A stretch of 64,000 nucleotides of DNA, taken from Paraburkholderia susongensis. Lineage in GTDB: Bacteria; Pseudomonadota; Gammaproteobacteria; Burkholderiales; Burkholderiaceae. The notes under the pieces are model-generated. The model saw only the letters and a list, made by a program, of their open reading frames with translations, did no database searches and was not told the DNA's origin. The translations under genes and the position numbers were made by a program. Shown piece by piece: positions 24,432 to 33,833 of the stretch (its first letter is position 1; every line of letters starts with the position of its first letter). The DNA lies in assembly GCF_900177725.1 (NCBI RefSeq), contig NZ_FXAT01000001.1, positions 992,001 to 1,056,000 of the forward strand, read 5' to 3'.

Positions 24432-27149
24432 ATGGCCGATACCGCAACGCCCAATGTGATCCGCCGCGCCGATTACGCGCCGCCCGCCTTCCTGATCGAC
24501 ACCGTCGCGCTCGAATTCGATCTGGTCCCCGAACGCACGGTCGTGAAGAATACGATGCGCGTGCGCCGCAACCCGGATGCGTCGCGCGCCGCTCATTTCG
24601 AACTGATGGGCGAGCAGCTCGAGTTCGTGAGCGCCGAGATCGACGGCAAGCCGTTCGCCAACGCGCATCCGCACGAGCATGGGCTCCTGCTCGACAACGT
24701 GCCGGAGAGCTTCGAGCTCACGCTCACGAGCATCTGCAATCCCGCTGAGAACACCACGCTGTCGGGCCTGTATGTGTCGAGCGGCAACTTCTTCACGCAG
24801 TGCGAAGCCGAGGGCTTTCGCCGCATCACCTACTTCCTCGACCGCCCCGACGTGATGGCGAGCTTCACGGTCACGCTGCGCGCGAGCAAGGCCGACTATC
24901 CGGTGCTGCTGTCGAACGGCAATCTGCTCGAAGAAGGCGATCTGCCCGACGGCCGCCATTTCGCGCGCTGGGAAGATCCGTTCAGGAAGCCGAGCTATCT
25001 GTTCGCGCTCGTCGCGGGCAAGCTCGTCGCGCTCGAAGAACGCGTGAAGACCGGCTCGGGCAAGGAAAAACTGCTGCAGGTGTGGGTCGAGCCACACGAC
25101 CTCGACAAGACCCGTCACGCGATGGACTCGCTGATCCATTCCATCGAATGGGACGAGAAGCGCTTCGGGCTCGAACTCGATCTCGACCGCTTCATGATAG
25201 TCGCGGTCAGCGACTTCAACATGGGCGCGATGGAGAACAAAGGGCTCAACATCTTCAACACGAAGTACGTGCTCGCGAACCCCGAAACGGCAACCGACAC
25301 CGACTTCGCGAACATCGAGGCCGTAGTCGGCCATGAGTATTTCCACAACTGGACCGGCAACCGCGTGACCTGCCGCGACTGGTTCCAGCTGAGCCTGAAG
25401 GAAGGCCTCACCGTGTTCCGCGACCAGGAGTTCTCGGCCGACATGGCGGGCGGCCAAATGGGCAGTCAAACGGACAGCAGCAACGAAGCCGCGCGCGCGA
25501 CCAAGCGCATCGAGGACGTGCGCGTGCTGCGCCAGATGCAGTTCGCCGAGGACGCGGGTCCGATGGCGCATCCGGTGCGCCCGGAAAGCTACGTCGAAAT
25601 CAACAACTTCTACACGATGACCGTCTACGAGAAAGGCTCGGAAGTCGTGCGGATGTATCAGACGCTGTTCGGCCGCGAAGGCTTTCGCAAGGGCATGGAC
25701 CTGTATTTCAAGCGGCACGATGGCCAGGCCGTGACCTGCGACGACTTCCGCCACGCGCTCGCCGACGCGAACGGCCGCGACCTCGCGCAGTTCGAGCGCT
25801 GGTATAGCCAGGCGGGCACGCCGCGCGCATCGGTGCGCACGCGTTATGACGCCACGCAGCAGCGCTACAGCGTGACGCTCAGGCAAGGTTACGGCGACGC
25901 CGCGCCAGCCGCGCGCGAAACGCAAAAAGGCCCGCTGCTGATTCCGTTCGCGATCGGCCTGATCGACAAGGACGGCCGCGACCTGCCACTGCAACTCGAA
26001 GGCGAGGCGCAGGCGGCGGAGTCGACCACGCGCGTGCTCGAATTCACGCAGACCGAGCAGACCTTCACGTTCGTCAATGTCGCGCAGGAACCGCTGCCGT
26101 CGCTGCTGCGTAATTTCTCGGCGCCGGTCATCGTCGAATACGACTACACGGCCGAACAGCTCGCGTTCCTGCTCGCGCACGACAGCGATCCGTTCAACCG
26201 CTGGGAAGCCGGCCAGCGACTTGCGACGCGCGAGCTGCTCGCGCTCGCCGCACGCGCGGCGACGGGCGCGCCGCTGCAACTCGACGACTCGGTGGTCGCC
26301 GCGTTCGCGCGCGTGCTCACCGACGAAACGCTGTCGCCGGCGTTCCGCGAACTCGCGCTGATGCTGCCGTCCGAAGCGTATCTCGCCGAGCAGATGGCCG
26401 AGTCGAATCCGGCTGCGGTCCACGCGGCGCGGCAGTTCGTGCGCAAGCGTCTCGCCAATGCGCTGAAGAACGACTGGCTCGACGTGTACGAGCAGCATCT
26501 CACACCGGGCGCCTACGAAGCCACGCCCGAGGCCGCTGGTCATCGCGCGTTGAAGAATCTCGCGCTCTCGTATCTGACGGAGCTGGACGATCCGGCGCAA
26601 GCCGTGCGCCTCGCGTCCGCGCAATATGAGACCGCGAACAACATGACCGACCGCGCGGCCGCGCTTTCCGCTCTGCTCAACGCGGCCGCGCCGCAAGGCG
26701 GCAGCGCCGAGGCGCAGCACGCGCTCGACGACTTCTACCGGCGCTTCGAGAAGGAGCCGCTCGTCATCGACAAGTGGTTCGCGTTGCAGGCCACGCAGCG
26801 CGGCAGCGCGCAGCATCCGCTGATCGACACGGTGCGCAGGCTGATGGCGCATCCGGCCTTCAACCTGAAGAACCCGAATCGCGCGCGTTCGCTGATCTTC
26901 AGCTTCTGCGCGGCGAACCCCGCGCAGTTCCACGCCGAAGACGGTTCGGGCTACGCGTTCTGGGCCGATCAGGTCATCGCGCTCGACGCGCTCAATCCGC
27001 AGGTGGCCGCCCGCCTCGCGCGCTCGCTCGAACTGTGGCGCCGCTTCACGCCGGCACTGCGCGACGGCATGCGCGCGGCGCTCGAGAAAGTGGCCGCGCA
27101 GGTGAAATCGCGCGACGTGCGCGAGATCGTCGAGAAAGCGTTGGCGTGA
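24432..27149 (+). CDS. pepN: Aminopeptidase N (M1 zinc metallopeptidase)
   Basis: 905 residues from ATG 24432. It has the exopeptidase motif GAMEN (in MGAMENKG, about residue 264) and the zinc motif HEYFH followed 18 residues later by the third ligand Glu (LKEGLTVFRD). Length and the C-terminal helical domain agree with proteobacterial PepN. It trims N-terminal residues of peptides in the cytosol. A strong terminator follows the stop. Confidence 0.95.
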   Translation: MADTATPNVIRRADYAPPAFLIDTVALEFDLVPERTVVKNTMRVRRNPDASRAAHFELMGEQLEFVSAEIDGKPFANAHPHEHGLLLDNVPESFELTLTSICNPAENTTLSGLYVSSGNFFTQCEAEGFRRITYFLDRPDVMASFTVTLRASKADYPVLLSNGNLLEEGDLPDGRHFARWEDPFRKPSYLFALVAGKLVALEERVKTGSGKEKLLQVWVEPHDLDKTRHAMDSLIHSIEWDEKRFGLELDLDRFMIVAVSDFNMGAMENKGLNIFNTKYVLANPETATDTDFANIEAVVGHEYFHNWTGNRVTCRDWFQLSLKEGLTVFRDQEFSADMAGGQMGSQTDSSNEAARATKRIEDVRVLRQMQFAEDAGPMAHPVRPESYVEINNFYTMTVYEKGSEVVRMYQTLFGREGFRKGMDLYFKRHDGQAVTCDDFRHALADANGRDLAQFERWYSQAGTPRASVRTRYDATQQRYSVTLRQGYGDAAPAARETQKGPLLIPFAIGLIDKDGRDLPLQLEGEAQAAESTTRVLEFTQTEQTFTFVNVAQEPLPSLLRNFSAPVIVEYDYTAEQLAFLLAHDSDPFNRWEAGQRLATRELLALAARAATGAPLQLDDSVVAAFARVLTDETLSPAFRELALMLPSEAYLAEQMAESNPAAVHAARQFVRKRLANALKNDWLDVYEQHLTPGAYEATPEAAGHRALKNLALSYLTELDDPAQAVRLASAQYETANNMTDRAAALSALLNAAAPQGGSAEAQHALDDFYRRFEKEPLVIDKWFALQATQRGSAQHPLIDTVRRLMAHPAFNLKNPNRARSLIFSFCAANPAQFHAEDGSGYAFWADQVIALDALNPQVAARLARSLELWRRFTPALRDGMRAALEKVAAQVKSRDVREIVEKALA

Positions 27150-27177
27150 TGCTCGCTTGAGCGCTTCGCCCGCATCG

Positions 27178-27208
27178 AAAAACCGGCACGGGTTGCCGGT
27201 TTTTTTTC
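27178..27208 (+). terminator. Rho-independent terminator after pepN
   Basis: Stem AACCGGCA (27181-27188) with TGCCGGTT (27194-27201), five-base loop, eight T. Confidence 0.88.
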
Positions 27209-27403
27209 GCCTTCTCACTGGCTTTTTACTGGCTTCTCACGGGATTCACGCGGTCTTGCTCCGGCGCAGCCGACGATGGACGCACGACGCCGCGCCACGC
27301 CTCGCCACGCGGCCTCACGCATCCCAACGCGGCCAAAACCACGGAACCGACACAACGAGCGGTTAAAATCCCAATATTCTTCTAGCCTTCCCGGAGTACA
27401 GCA

Positions 27404-28420
<1,017 letters not shown>

Positions 28421-28449
28421 TCTCGAAATAAAAAAGTGCCGCCAAGGAC

Positions 28450-28479
28450 TTGCCAAGGCACTAAAACAATACCTATAAT
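28450..28479 (+). promoter_or_regulatory. Promoter of tRNA-Thr
   Basis: TTGCCA (28450-28455), 18-base spacer, perfect TATAAT (28474-28479), 15 bases before the mature tRNA. Confidence 0.65.
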
Positions 28480-28494
28480 CTCGTTTCTCCTGAT

Positions 28495-28570
28495 GCCGGA
28501 ATAGCTCAGACGGTAGAGCAGCGCATTCGTAATGCGAAGGTCGGGGGTTCGATTCCTCTTTCCGGCACCA
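28495..28570 (+). tRNA. tRNA-Thr (anticodon CGT)
   Basis: 76 bases with the CCA end encoded. Acceptor stem GCCGGAA/TTCCGGC, T-loop GGTTCGATTCC. The anticodon loop TTCGTAA gives CGT (28528-28530), which reads the ACG codon. A terminator hairpin follows within 10 bases. Confidence 0.95.
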
Positions 28571-28578
28571 CAAGATTC

Positions 28579-28619
28579 AAGCAAAAAGCCCAGTCATTGC
28601 GACTGGGCTTTTTGCTTTC
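28579..28619 (+). terminator. Terminator after tRNA-Thr
   Basis: 17-base perfect stem (28579-28595 with 28601-28617) containing AAAAAGCCCAGTC, loop ATTGC. A- and T-runs on either side would let it work for both strands. Confidence 0.85.
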
Positions 28620-28950
28620 TGGAATTCGTGTAAGCGCAGGTGTAAGCAATTTTCAGCAATGCACGGAACCGCGCCGTTCGCCAGCGTTGAGTGGTACGCC
28701 CGGCGCCGGAAGCCGGAAGCTACCAGCCGCCGCCCCATTTCAGGCAGTGCCACATACGCCGCCATGTGGGATATCTGATTTTTCGGTGTATCCGTATTTC
28801 GCGGTTGCCGTTTCACTGTGCATCGCAGTGAAGAGAGCGACATGGATCTGGCCTGCTCCGGTGTCGTTGAACGGCCAGGAGCAGCCGCTCCCGAACACCC
28901 CGGATACGACGCCGCAATGACCGAACGGCATCAACCAGCTGACGTTCAAC
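28620..28950. other. Spacer behind tRNA-Thr, no gene seen
   Basis: 330 bases of mixed composition, less GC-rich than neighbouring genes. Short frames on both strands lack ribosome sites and family features. A position directly after a tRNA is a common integration site, so this may be the scar of a lost element, but no attachment repeat of the tRNA 3' end could be found here. Confidence 0.4.
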
Positions 28951-29880
28951 TCATTCGATGCTTCCGGCAAACCTTTCGGCCAACTGCTCCCGCTCGAACG
29001 CTTCGACAACGAAGTCGACAAACACCCGTGTTTTCGCCGGCAGCAGCGCTCGCGTTGCGTAATAGATCGAAATCGACCCGGCGTTCGCGTACCAGCGCGG
29101 TAGCAATCGTATGAGTTCCCCCCGTTCGATTGACGACAGCACGTCTGACACGGACAGCAGCGCAACGCCCAGTCCGAGAATCGCCGCTTCACGCATCGCT
29201 GCCGGGTCGTTGACCGTGATGGTCTCGCGAAGTTGCGCAGGCTTTTCACTGCCTGCTGTGTCACGCATCGTCCGGTGACGCACGCGCCCGGTGCGGCTCG
29301 AACGCATCACGATGCCGTCGAGTTGCGCAAGATCTCCGGGATCGGCCAGCGGTAGGCGGCCAGCCATGTAGGCCGGGGACGCAACCGCCACGAGATGTGC
29401 GGGCGCCAACGCGCGAGACACGACACCCGGTGCGAGATCGAATCCGCCACCCAGCGCCGCATCGTATCCCTCTGCGATCAGGTCGACCTGCCGGTTTTCG
29501 AAGTACCAATCCAGACGAACCATCGGATAGCGTGCGAGGAACGCCGGCAGCAGCGGCATGACGTACGTGATGCCGAACGTCGGCGCCAGGCTGACTTTCA
29601 GCACGCCGGCAGGCTCACTACGATCGGTCGAGACGGACGCGATCGCTGCCTGCAAGGCGTCCAGATTGCCACCAATTTCCATGAGAAAGCGCTCTCCCGC
29701 CTCGGTCAGCGTGAGCTTGCGCGTCGAGCGCTGGAACAGCCGCACGCCGAGATTGCGTTCTAGCAGAGCAACGTTGCGACTGACCGCGGCGGGCGTCAAT
29801 GCAAGACGCCGCGCTGCTGCCGAGAAGCTGCCCGTTTCGGCGCTGCGCGCGAACGACTCGAGGTTGGCGAGGGTTTCCAT
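28951..29880 (-). CDS. LysR family transcriptional regulator
   Basis: 309 residues. N-terminal winged helix with FARSAETGSFSAAARRLALTPAAVSR (about 10-35), then the periplasmic-binding-protein-like effector domain (LKVSLAPTFGITYVMPLLPAF and so on). It is divergent from an NADP-oxidoreductase gene across a 180-base spacer that holds a clear 10-base inverted repeat. The likely role is controlling that gene and itself. Confidence 0.92.
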   Translation of the reverse strand: METLANLESFARSAETGSFSAAARRLALTPAAVSRNVALLERNLGVRLFQRSTRKLTLTEAGERFLMEIGGNLDALQAAIASVSTDRSEPAGVLKVSLAPTFGITYVMPLLPAFLARYPMVRLDWYFENRQVDLIAEGYDAALGGGFDLAPGVVSRALAPAHLVAVASPAYMAGRLPLADPGDLAQLDGIVMRSSRTGRVRHRTMRDTAGSEKPAQLRETITVNDPAAMREAAILGLGVALLSVSDVLSSIERGELIRLLPRWYANAGSISIYYATRALLPAKTRVFVDFVVEAFEREQLAERFAGSIE

Positions 29881-29896
29881 GTCGGAATATTAAAGT

Positions 29897-29921
29897 ATTG
29901 CTTGAAAATAATTCAAGCAAT
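29897..29921. promoter_or_regulatory. Inverted repeat, likely LysR operator
   Basis: Arms ATTGCTTGAA (29897-29906) and TTCAAGCAAT (29912-29921) match exactly around a 5-base AT spacer. It lies 17 bases upstream of the LysR start codon and about 140 bases before the divergent oxidoreductase gene, the usual place for an autoregulatory and activator site. Confidence 0.65.
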
Positions 29922-30060
29922 TACCGGCTAATCATCGAGCAATAAAAGCGCCAACATTCGCTCATCGAGCTTTGGGGAGTGAACGTCTCATGCTCTTCCC
30001 CTCGCCGGCACAGACGTCGGTTTTGTCACTGATTCATCACCCTTCATCAGGAGCATCGTT

Positions 30061-30663
30061 ATGAGCACCATCGGTATCATCGGAGCAGGCGCCATTGGGT
30101 CCGCGTTCGCGAGAGCGCTCACCCGCAAAGGCATCGAAGCCATCATCGCGAACAGCCGGGGCCCAGATTCGCTCACGGACCTCGCCCGCGAACTCGGCTC
30201 CTCGATCACGCCGGGAACGCGTGAGCAGGCAGCCGCGCAGGATATCGTTCTCGTCGCAGTGAACTGGTCGAAGCTGCCGTCGGCCCTCTCCGGATTACCG
30301 GACTTCGGCGGACGCATCGTGATTGATGCAAACAACCCGATCGAGGCGCCGCGGTTCGAACCAGCGGAATTGCATGGCCGGACGTCGAGTGAAGTATTCG
30401 CGGACCTCGTCCCGGGCGCGCGCGTCGTGAAGGCGTTCAATCATCTGCCGGCGCACCTCATCTCCGACGATCCGCAAGCTGAAGGCGGACGCCGCGTGTT
30501 GTTCTTCGCGGGAGACGATACGCATGCGAAATCGGCTGTGAGCGGACTGATCGAGCAGATCGGCTTCTTTGGCATCGACCTGGGTTTGCTCGAAGGCGGG
30601 GGGAAGCTAGCTCAAATCCCGGGTGGCCCGTTGCCGGTGCTTAATCTCGTCAAATTTGGATAG
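30061..30663 (+). CDS. F420-dependent-NADP-reductase-like oxidoreductase
   Basis: 200 residues. N-terminal Rossmann motif IGIIGAGAIGSAFA (about 4-17), then VLVAVNW and a VVKAFNHLPAH segment. This is the arrangement of the 'NADP oxidoreductase, coenzyme F420-dependent' family, which in Burkholderiaceae is a general NAD(P)H enzyme of unknown substrate. The start has AGGAG seven bases upstream. Divergent LysR gene upstream. Confidence 0.82.
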   Translation: MSTIGIIGAGAIGSAFARALTRKGIEAIIANSRGPDSLTDLARELGSSITPGTREQAAAQDIVLVAVNWSKLPSALSGLPDFGGRIVIDANNPIEAPRFEPAELHGRTSSEVFADLVPGARVVKAFNHLPAHLISDDPQAEGGRRVLFFAGDDTHAKSAVSGLIEQIGFFGIDLGLLEGGGKLAQIPGGPLPVLNLVKFG

Positions 30664-30866
30664 GTGATGAAAGGGGCACGGCGCCTTCATGCAATAACGC
30701 TGGCATTCCCCATGAGTGGCCGCCTGGGTTTGCAAACGGCCATCTCTATACCGAGTTTGCGCAAGACCGTTCCGGGTCGGGAGCGGTCCATCGATTGATG
30801 CAAGGAACCCGTGATTTCCCGCTCACCTCATCATGGACGAAGAGACGATGTACGCACCCCCGCACA

Positions 30867-31472
30867 TCAGGTGGATCGAGCGCGTTTGCGGGGCTTCACC
30901 AGTCTCTCCACCGCACCTTCGGTGACATTCCCGAATAGTGCAACGTTGCCGCGAGCTCGCGCCGCAAACATGGCACCGTAGACCAGCGACACAAGCGTTG
31001 CCGCCTCGGTTTGCACTGATGAGTCCAGCTTGATGAGGCCGTTTTCCACGCCCGACTCGAGCACCTGCTCAAGCCACGAAGCCAGGTGGTCGAAGAACGC
31101 TTTCACCACTTTCGCCACGTCCTCAGGCAACGAAGGGAGCTCGGCGCCAAGCATGCCCGCTACGCAGAACGGAGCAGTGTCGTCGACAATGCAGCGCTCC
31201 CAATGGCCGATGTAGGCACGCAGCTGCGCAATGGCGTCGGCGCCGCTCGCCTGAAGCGACGCAATGTCGGCGTCAAACGCTTCCCGCCACTCGTTCAACA
31301 CAGCAATCACGAGATCTGTCTTGACGGGGAAGTGATGGTGAATGCTCGCCTTTCGAATGTCGATCGCTTCCGAGACGTCGGCATAGCTAAACCCGCTATA
31401 GCCGCCGCGCATGATGAGCTGCCGCGCCGCCGCAATGATCCTGTTTGCCGTAAGGTCTCCGGTCGCTGTCAT
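30867..31472 (-). CDS. TetR family transcriptional regulator
   Basis: 201 residues. The DNA-binding helix-turn-helix is in the first 50 residues (IIAAARQLIMRGGYSGFSYADVSEAIDIRKASIHHHF). The C-terminal domain reads like the AcrR/ TetR_C type with Cys in FCVAGMLG. It is divergent from an exported alpha/beta hydrolase gene, and two related CTAG-centred palindromes lie in the 163-base spacer. Repressor of itself and the hydrolase is the simplest reading. Confidence 0.9.
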   Translation of the reverse strand: MTATGDLTANRIIAAARQLIMRGGYSGFSYADVSEAIDIRKASIHHHFPVKTDLVIAVLNEWREAFDADIASLQASGADAIAQLRAYIGHWERCIVDDTAPFCVAGMLGAELPSLPEDVAKVVKAFFDHLASWLEQVLESGVENGLIKLDSSVQTEAATLVSLVYGAMFAARARGNVALFGNVTEGAVERLVKPRKRARST

Positions 31473-31476
31473 TTAG

Positions 31477-31493
31477 CCTACCATCTAGTCGGT
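31477..31493. promoter_or_regulatory. Second, imperfect TetR operator
   Basis: ACCATCTAGTCGGT is an imperfect palindrome centred on CTAG, 5 to 20 bases upstream of the tetR start codon. It resembles the stronger site at 31558-31583. Confidence 0.45.
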
Positions 31494-31557
31494 TGAATAT
31501 TCCACAGTCTACGCCGGGTGAAGCCTAATTTCCAGCCTCGAAAATTTTCTTGCATCT

Positions 31558-31583
31558 TAGCCATCCTACTAGTAGGATGGCTA
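31558..31583. promoter_or_regulatory. Perfect 26-bp palindrome, likely TetR operator
   Basis: Half site TAGCCATCCTACT followed immediately by its exact complement, centred on CTAG. It lies between the divergent TetR and hydrolase genes, about 58 bases before the hydrolase start, where bound repressor would block transcription. Confidence 0.8.
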
Positions 31584-31641
31584 CATCGATCTGGAACTGT
31601 CCTGTCGACTTCTCCGTTACCTCACACTTAGGAGCATGAAA

Positions 31642-32412
31642 ATGAAGATTTCCTCATACGCAGCCAGCATTGCCGCCGCTGTCGCCCTTTCCGCCGCCGC
31701 CCTTGGCTCGCAGGCCGCTACGGCCGCGCCGGTCAAGAACATCGTCCTCGTCCACGGCTATTTCGCCGACGGCTCGGGCTGGCAGGCCGTCTCGAAGATC
31801 CTCACGCGCGACGGCTACAAGGTCTCTGTCGTTCAGGAGCCGGAAACTTCGTTCGACGACGACGTGAAGGCAACCACCCGCGTCGTCGATGCGCAGGACG
31901 GCCCGAGCATCCTCGTCGGTCACAGCTACGGTGGCGCGGTAGTTACCGAGGCAGGCAACGACGAACGGGTCGCGGGTCTCGTCTACGTGGCGGCGTTCCA
32001 GCCAGACACGGGAGAATCCCCGCTCCAGCTGACCAAGAAAATGCCACCCGCGACCAAGGCCATCAAGGCGACGGCTGACGGCCACCTGTACATCGATCCG
32101 GCCAATTTCCATGAGGATTTCGCCGCCGATCTGCCCGCCGCGGAGGCCAGCTTCATGGCCATCTCCCAGGTCACGCCCGCCGCACAATCGTTCGGCGTTC
32201 CGATCACGCACGCCGCGTGGCGGACGAAACCGAGTTGGGCTGTCGTGGCGACCGCGGACCGCGCGATCAATCCCGATCTGGAACGCTTCATGACCCAGCG
32301 CGCAGGCAGCAAGACGGTCGAGATCAACTCGAGCCACGTGGCCTACATGTCGCACCCGGCCGAGGTCGCGAAGCTGATCGAGCAAGCCGCAGCGCAGTCC
32401 AGCAAAGAATGA
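31642..32412 (+). CDS. Exported alpha/beta hydrolase
   Basis: 256 residues. Signal peptide with a long Ala-rich core ending near A-T-A-A. The mature fold starts with IVLVHGYFADGSGWQ (oxyanion turn), nucleophile Ser in VGHSYGGAV, Asp in TADRAINPD and His in SSHVAYMSHP, the normal order for the triad. The substrate is unknown; esterase or lactonase activity is likely. ATG 31642 is preferred for spacing (AGGAG seven bases away); ATG 31636 would add two residues. It is probably repressed by the divergent TetR protein. Confidence 0.85.
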   Translation: MKISSYAASIAAAVALSAAALGSQAATAAPVKNIVLVHGYFADGSGWQAVSKILTRDGYKVSVVQEPETSFDDDVKATTRVVDAQDGPSILVGHSYGGAVVTEAGNDERVAGLVYVAAFQPDTGESPLQLTKKMPPATKAIKATADGHLYIDPANFHEDFAADLPAAEASFMAISQVTPAAQSFGVPITHAAWRTKPSWAVVATADRAINPDLERFMTQRAGSKTVEINSSHVAYMSHPAEVAKLIEQAAAQSSKE

Positions 32413-32542
32413 CGAAACGTGACTCGCCGCCTCGGACCGCGGTATCGGTCGAGGCGGTTCATATCACTCGCGTAGAAGCAAGCAAACGCAACTTGCGAAG
32501 CCAGCCCCGATGTCCGATCAGCGCGCGATAGCACCCGAGCCG

Positions 32543-33310
32543 TTAGTTAGGCATCCTTTCCTCGGGACGCAGCGTCAAGACCCGTACGCCGTTTCGGGTC
32601 ACGGCTACAGTGTGCTCGAACTGCGCGGACAGTTGTCCATCGCGCGTAACGACCGTCCAGCCATCTTCTTCTGTCCAAACCGCAGGGCGCCCCTGGTTAA
32701 TCATGGGTTCGATGGTGAACACCATGCCTTCCCGCAACATCAAACCGGTTTGCGGTTTTCCCCAGTGCAGCACCTGGGGATCCTCGTGCATTTCCCGCCC
32801 AATGCCATGCCCGCAATATTCTCTTACGACCGAATAGCCGTTTCTCCGGGCGTGCCGCTCAATGGCATGGCCCACATCGCCAAGTCTGGCGCCTGGACGA
32901 ACAGCCCTGATCCCTTTCCACATGGCTTCGTAGGTCACTTGCACGAGCCGTTCAGCCAGCGGCGACACATCACCGACAAGATATGTTTTGCTGGAGTCAG
33001 CGATATAGCCATTTTTCTCTAACGTGATGTCGAAATTGACGATGTCCCCGCTTTGCAAGATCTCGGTGATAGACGGAACACCGTGGCAAACCACGTTGTT
33101 GCGGGAAGAGTTGAGCGCGTAGGCATACCCATACTGACCTTTGCTTGCGGGCCGTGCGTTGAGTTCATTGACGATGAAGCTATCGACCAGGTCATTGACC
33201 TGCATAGTCGACATGCCGATCAGGTTCAACTGATCCAGATAGCCGAAGACACCCGCCAGCAACGTGCCTGACTCTGCCAGCAATGCAATTTCTTCTGGCC
33301 GCTTTGTCAT
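32543..33310 (-). CDS. map: Methionine aminopeptidase, type I
   Basis: 255 residues, pita-bread fold. All five metal ligands are visible: Asp in VNFDITL, Asp in IADSSKT, His in CGHGIG, Glu in FTIEPM, Glu in SAQFEHTV. It removes the N-terminal Met from new proteins. A second, stand-alone Map is common in this family, so this is probably not the ribosomal-operon copy. Its ATG overlaps the stop of a ParD-like gene by four bases, so the two are translationally coupled. Confidence 0.93.
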   Translation of the reverse strand: MTKRPEEIALLAESGTLLAGVFGYLDQLNLIGMSTMQVNDLVDSFIVNELNARPASKGQYGYAYALNSSRNNVVCHGVPSITEILQSGDIVNFDITLEKNGYIADSSKTYLVGDVSPLAERLVQVTYEAMWKGIRAVRPGARLGDVGHAIERHARRNGYSVVREYCGHGIGREMHEDPQVLHWGKPQTGLMLREGMVFTIEPMINQGRPAVWTEEDGWTVVTRDGQLSAQFEHTVAVTRNGVRVLTLRPEERMPN

Positions 33311-33531
33311 TTCGAAGCCACGTTGACGACTTGCGCTACAACGCCCGCGGCTCGCAGTTCCCCGGCAACGATCTCATTGAAAGCCCGCGTCGGATTCATC
33401 TCGCACAACATGCCAATCTTGATCCAGAACGCTGCTTGCGCGTTGATCGACCGGCACGACACTGCGCTGGCCTTACGGATCTGATCGTGTAAATCGTCGT
33501 CGATATTCACAATGCCCACATCACTCTCCAT
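33307..33531 (-). CDS. ParD-like family protein coupled to map
   Basis: 74 residues. The sequence starts GIVNIDDDLHDQIRKAS and has SINAQAAFWIKIGMLCEMNP, the pattern of the ParD-like family (DUF3423), which resembles the ribbon-helix-helix antitoxin ParD. It is probably DNA-binding. It sits directly in front of map with an ATGA overlap, and its own start codon is the first half of a 30-base palindrome, which suggests autoregulation. No ParE toxin gene is next to it; the partner is the peptidase. Confidence 0.82.
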   Translation of the reverse strand: MESDVGIVNIDDDLHDQIRKASAVSCRSINAQAAFWIKIGMLCEMNPTRAFNEIVAGELRAAGVVAQVVNVASK

Positions 33532-33558
33532 ATATGAAACGTATACGAATCATATATG
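33529..33558. promoter_or_regulatory. 30-bp palindrome over the ParD-like start codon
   Basis: Outer arms CATATATGA (33529-33537) and TCATATATG (33550-33558) match exactly, and the centre CGTATACG is a palindrome too; only the two AA steps between differ. It is AT-rich in a GC-rich region and overlaps the gene start, as expected for an autoregulator operator. Confidence 0.7.
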
Positions 33559-33833
33559 CATGCTAAATCGCGATGCAAGCGCTTTCTGGCGTGAGTGAGT
33601 GCGGGTTGGCGGATATCGGCCAAAAGCGGCCATGCAATGTCATCAACACAACCAGAGTGCTTGCAGTGTTTGGGTGGATGCCTGCTGCTCCATGCCAGCT
33701 TACAGATTCAGAAAATTTCTCTTAAAGACATAGGGTTAAGCAAACATATGCTGTCAGAATATTTCGCATGATTCCGGCAAACCATGCAGATTTGCTGTCC
33801 ACATCACGTTAGGCGTCTAAACGGAGGCAAACG
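33559..33833. other. AT-rich spacer before the reductase-like gene
   Basis: 275 bases, noticeably richer in A and T than the genes around it. No frame with a ribosome site is seen. It holds the divergent promoters. Confidence 0.4.

Noticed and set aside
24060..27218. A 1052-codon open frame on the minus strand over pepN
   Set aside because: It mirrors the real gene: high GC at third positions keeps the antisense frame open. It is rich in Arg/His/Ala, with no domain, while the plus strand has GAMEN and HExxH.
33307..33531. Classical parDE toxin-antitoxin pair
   Set aside because: No ParE-like gene on either side; the coupled gene is a complete methionine aminopeptidase.
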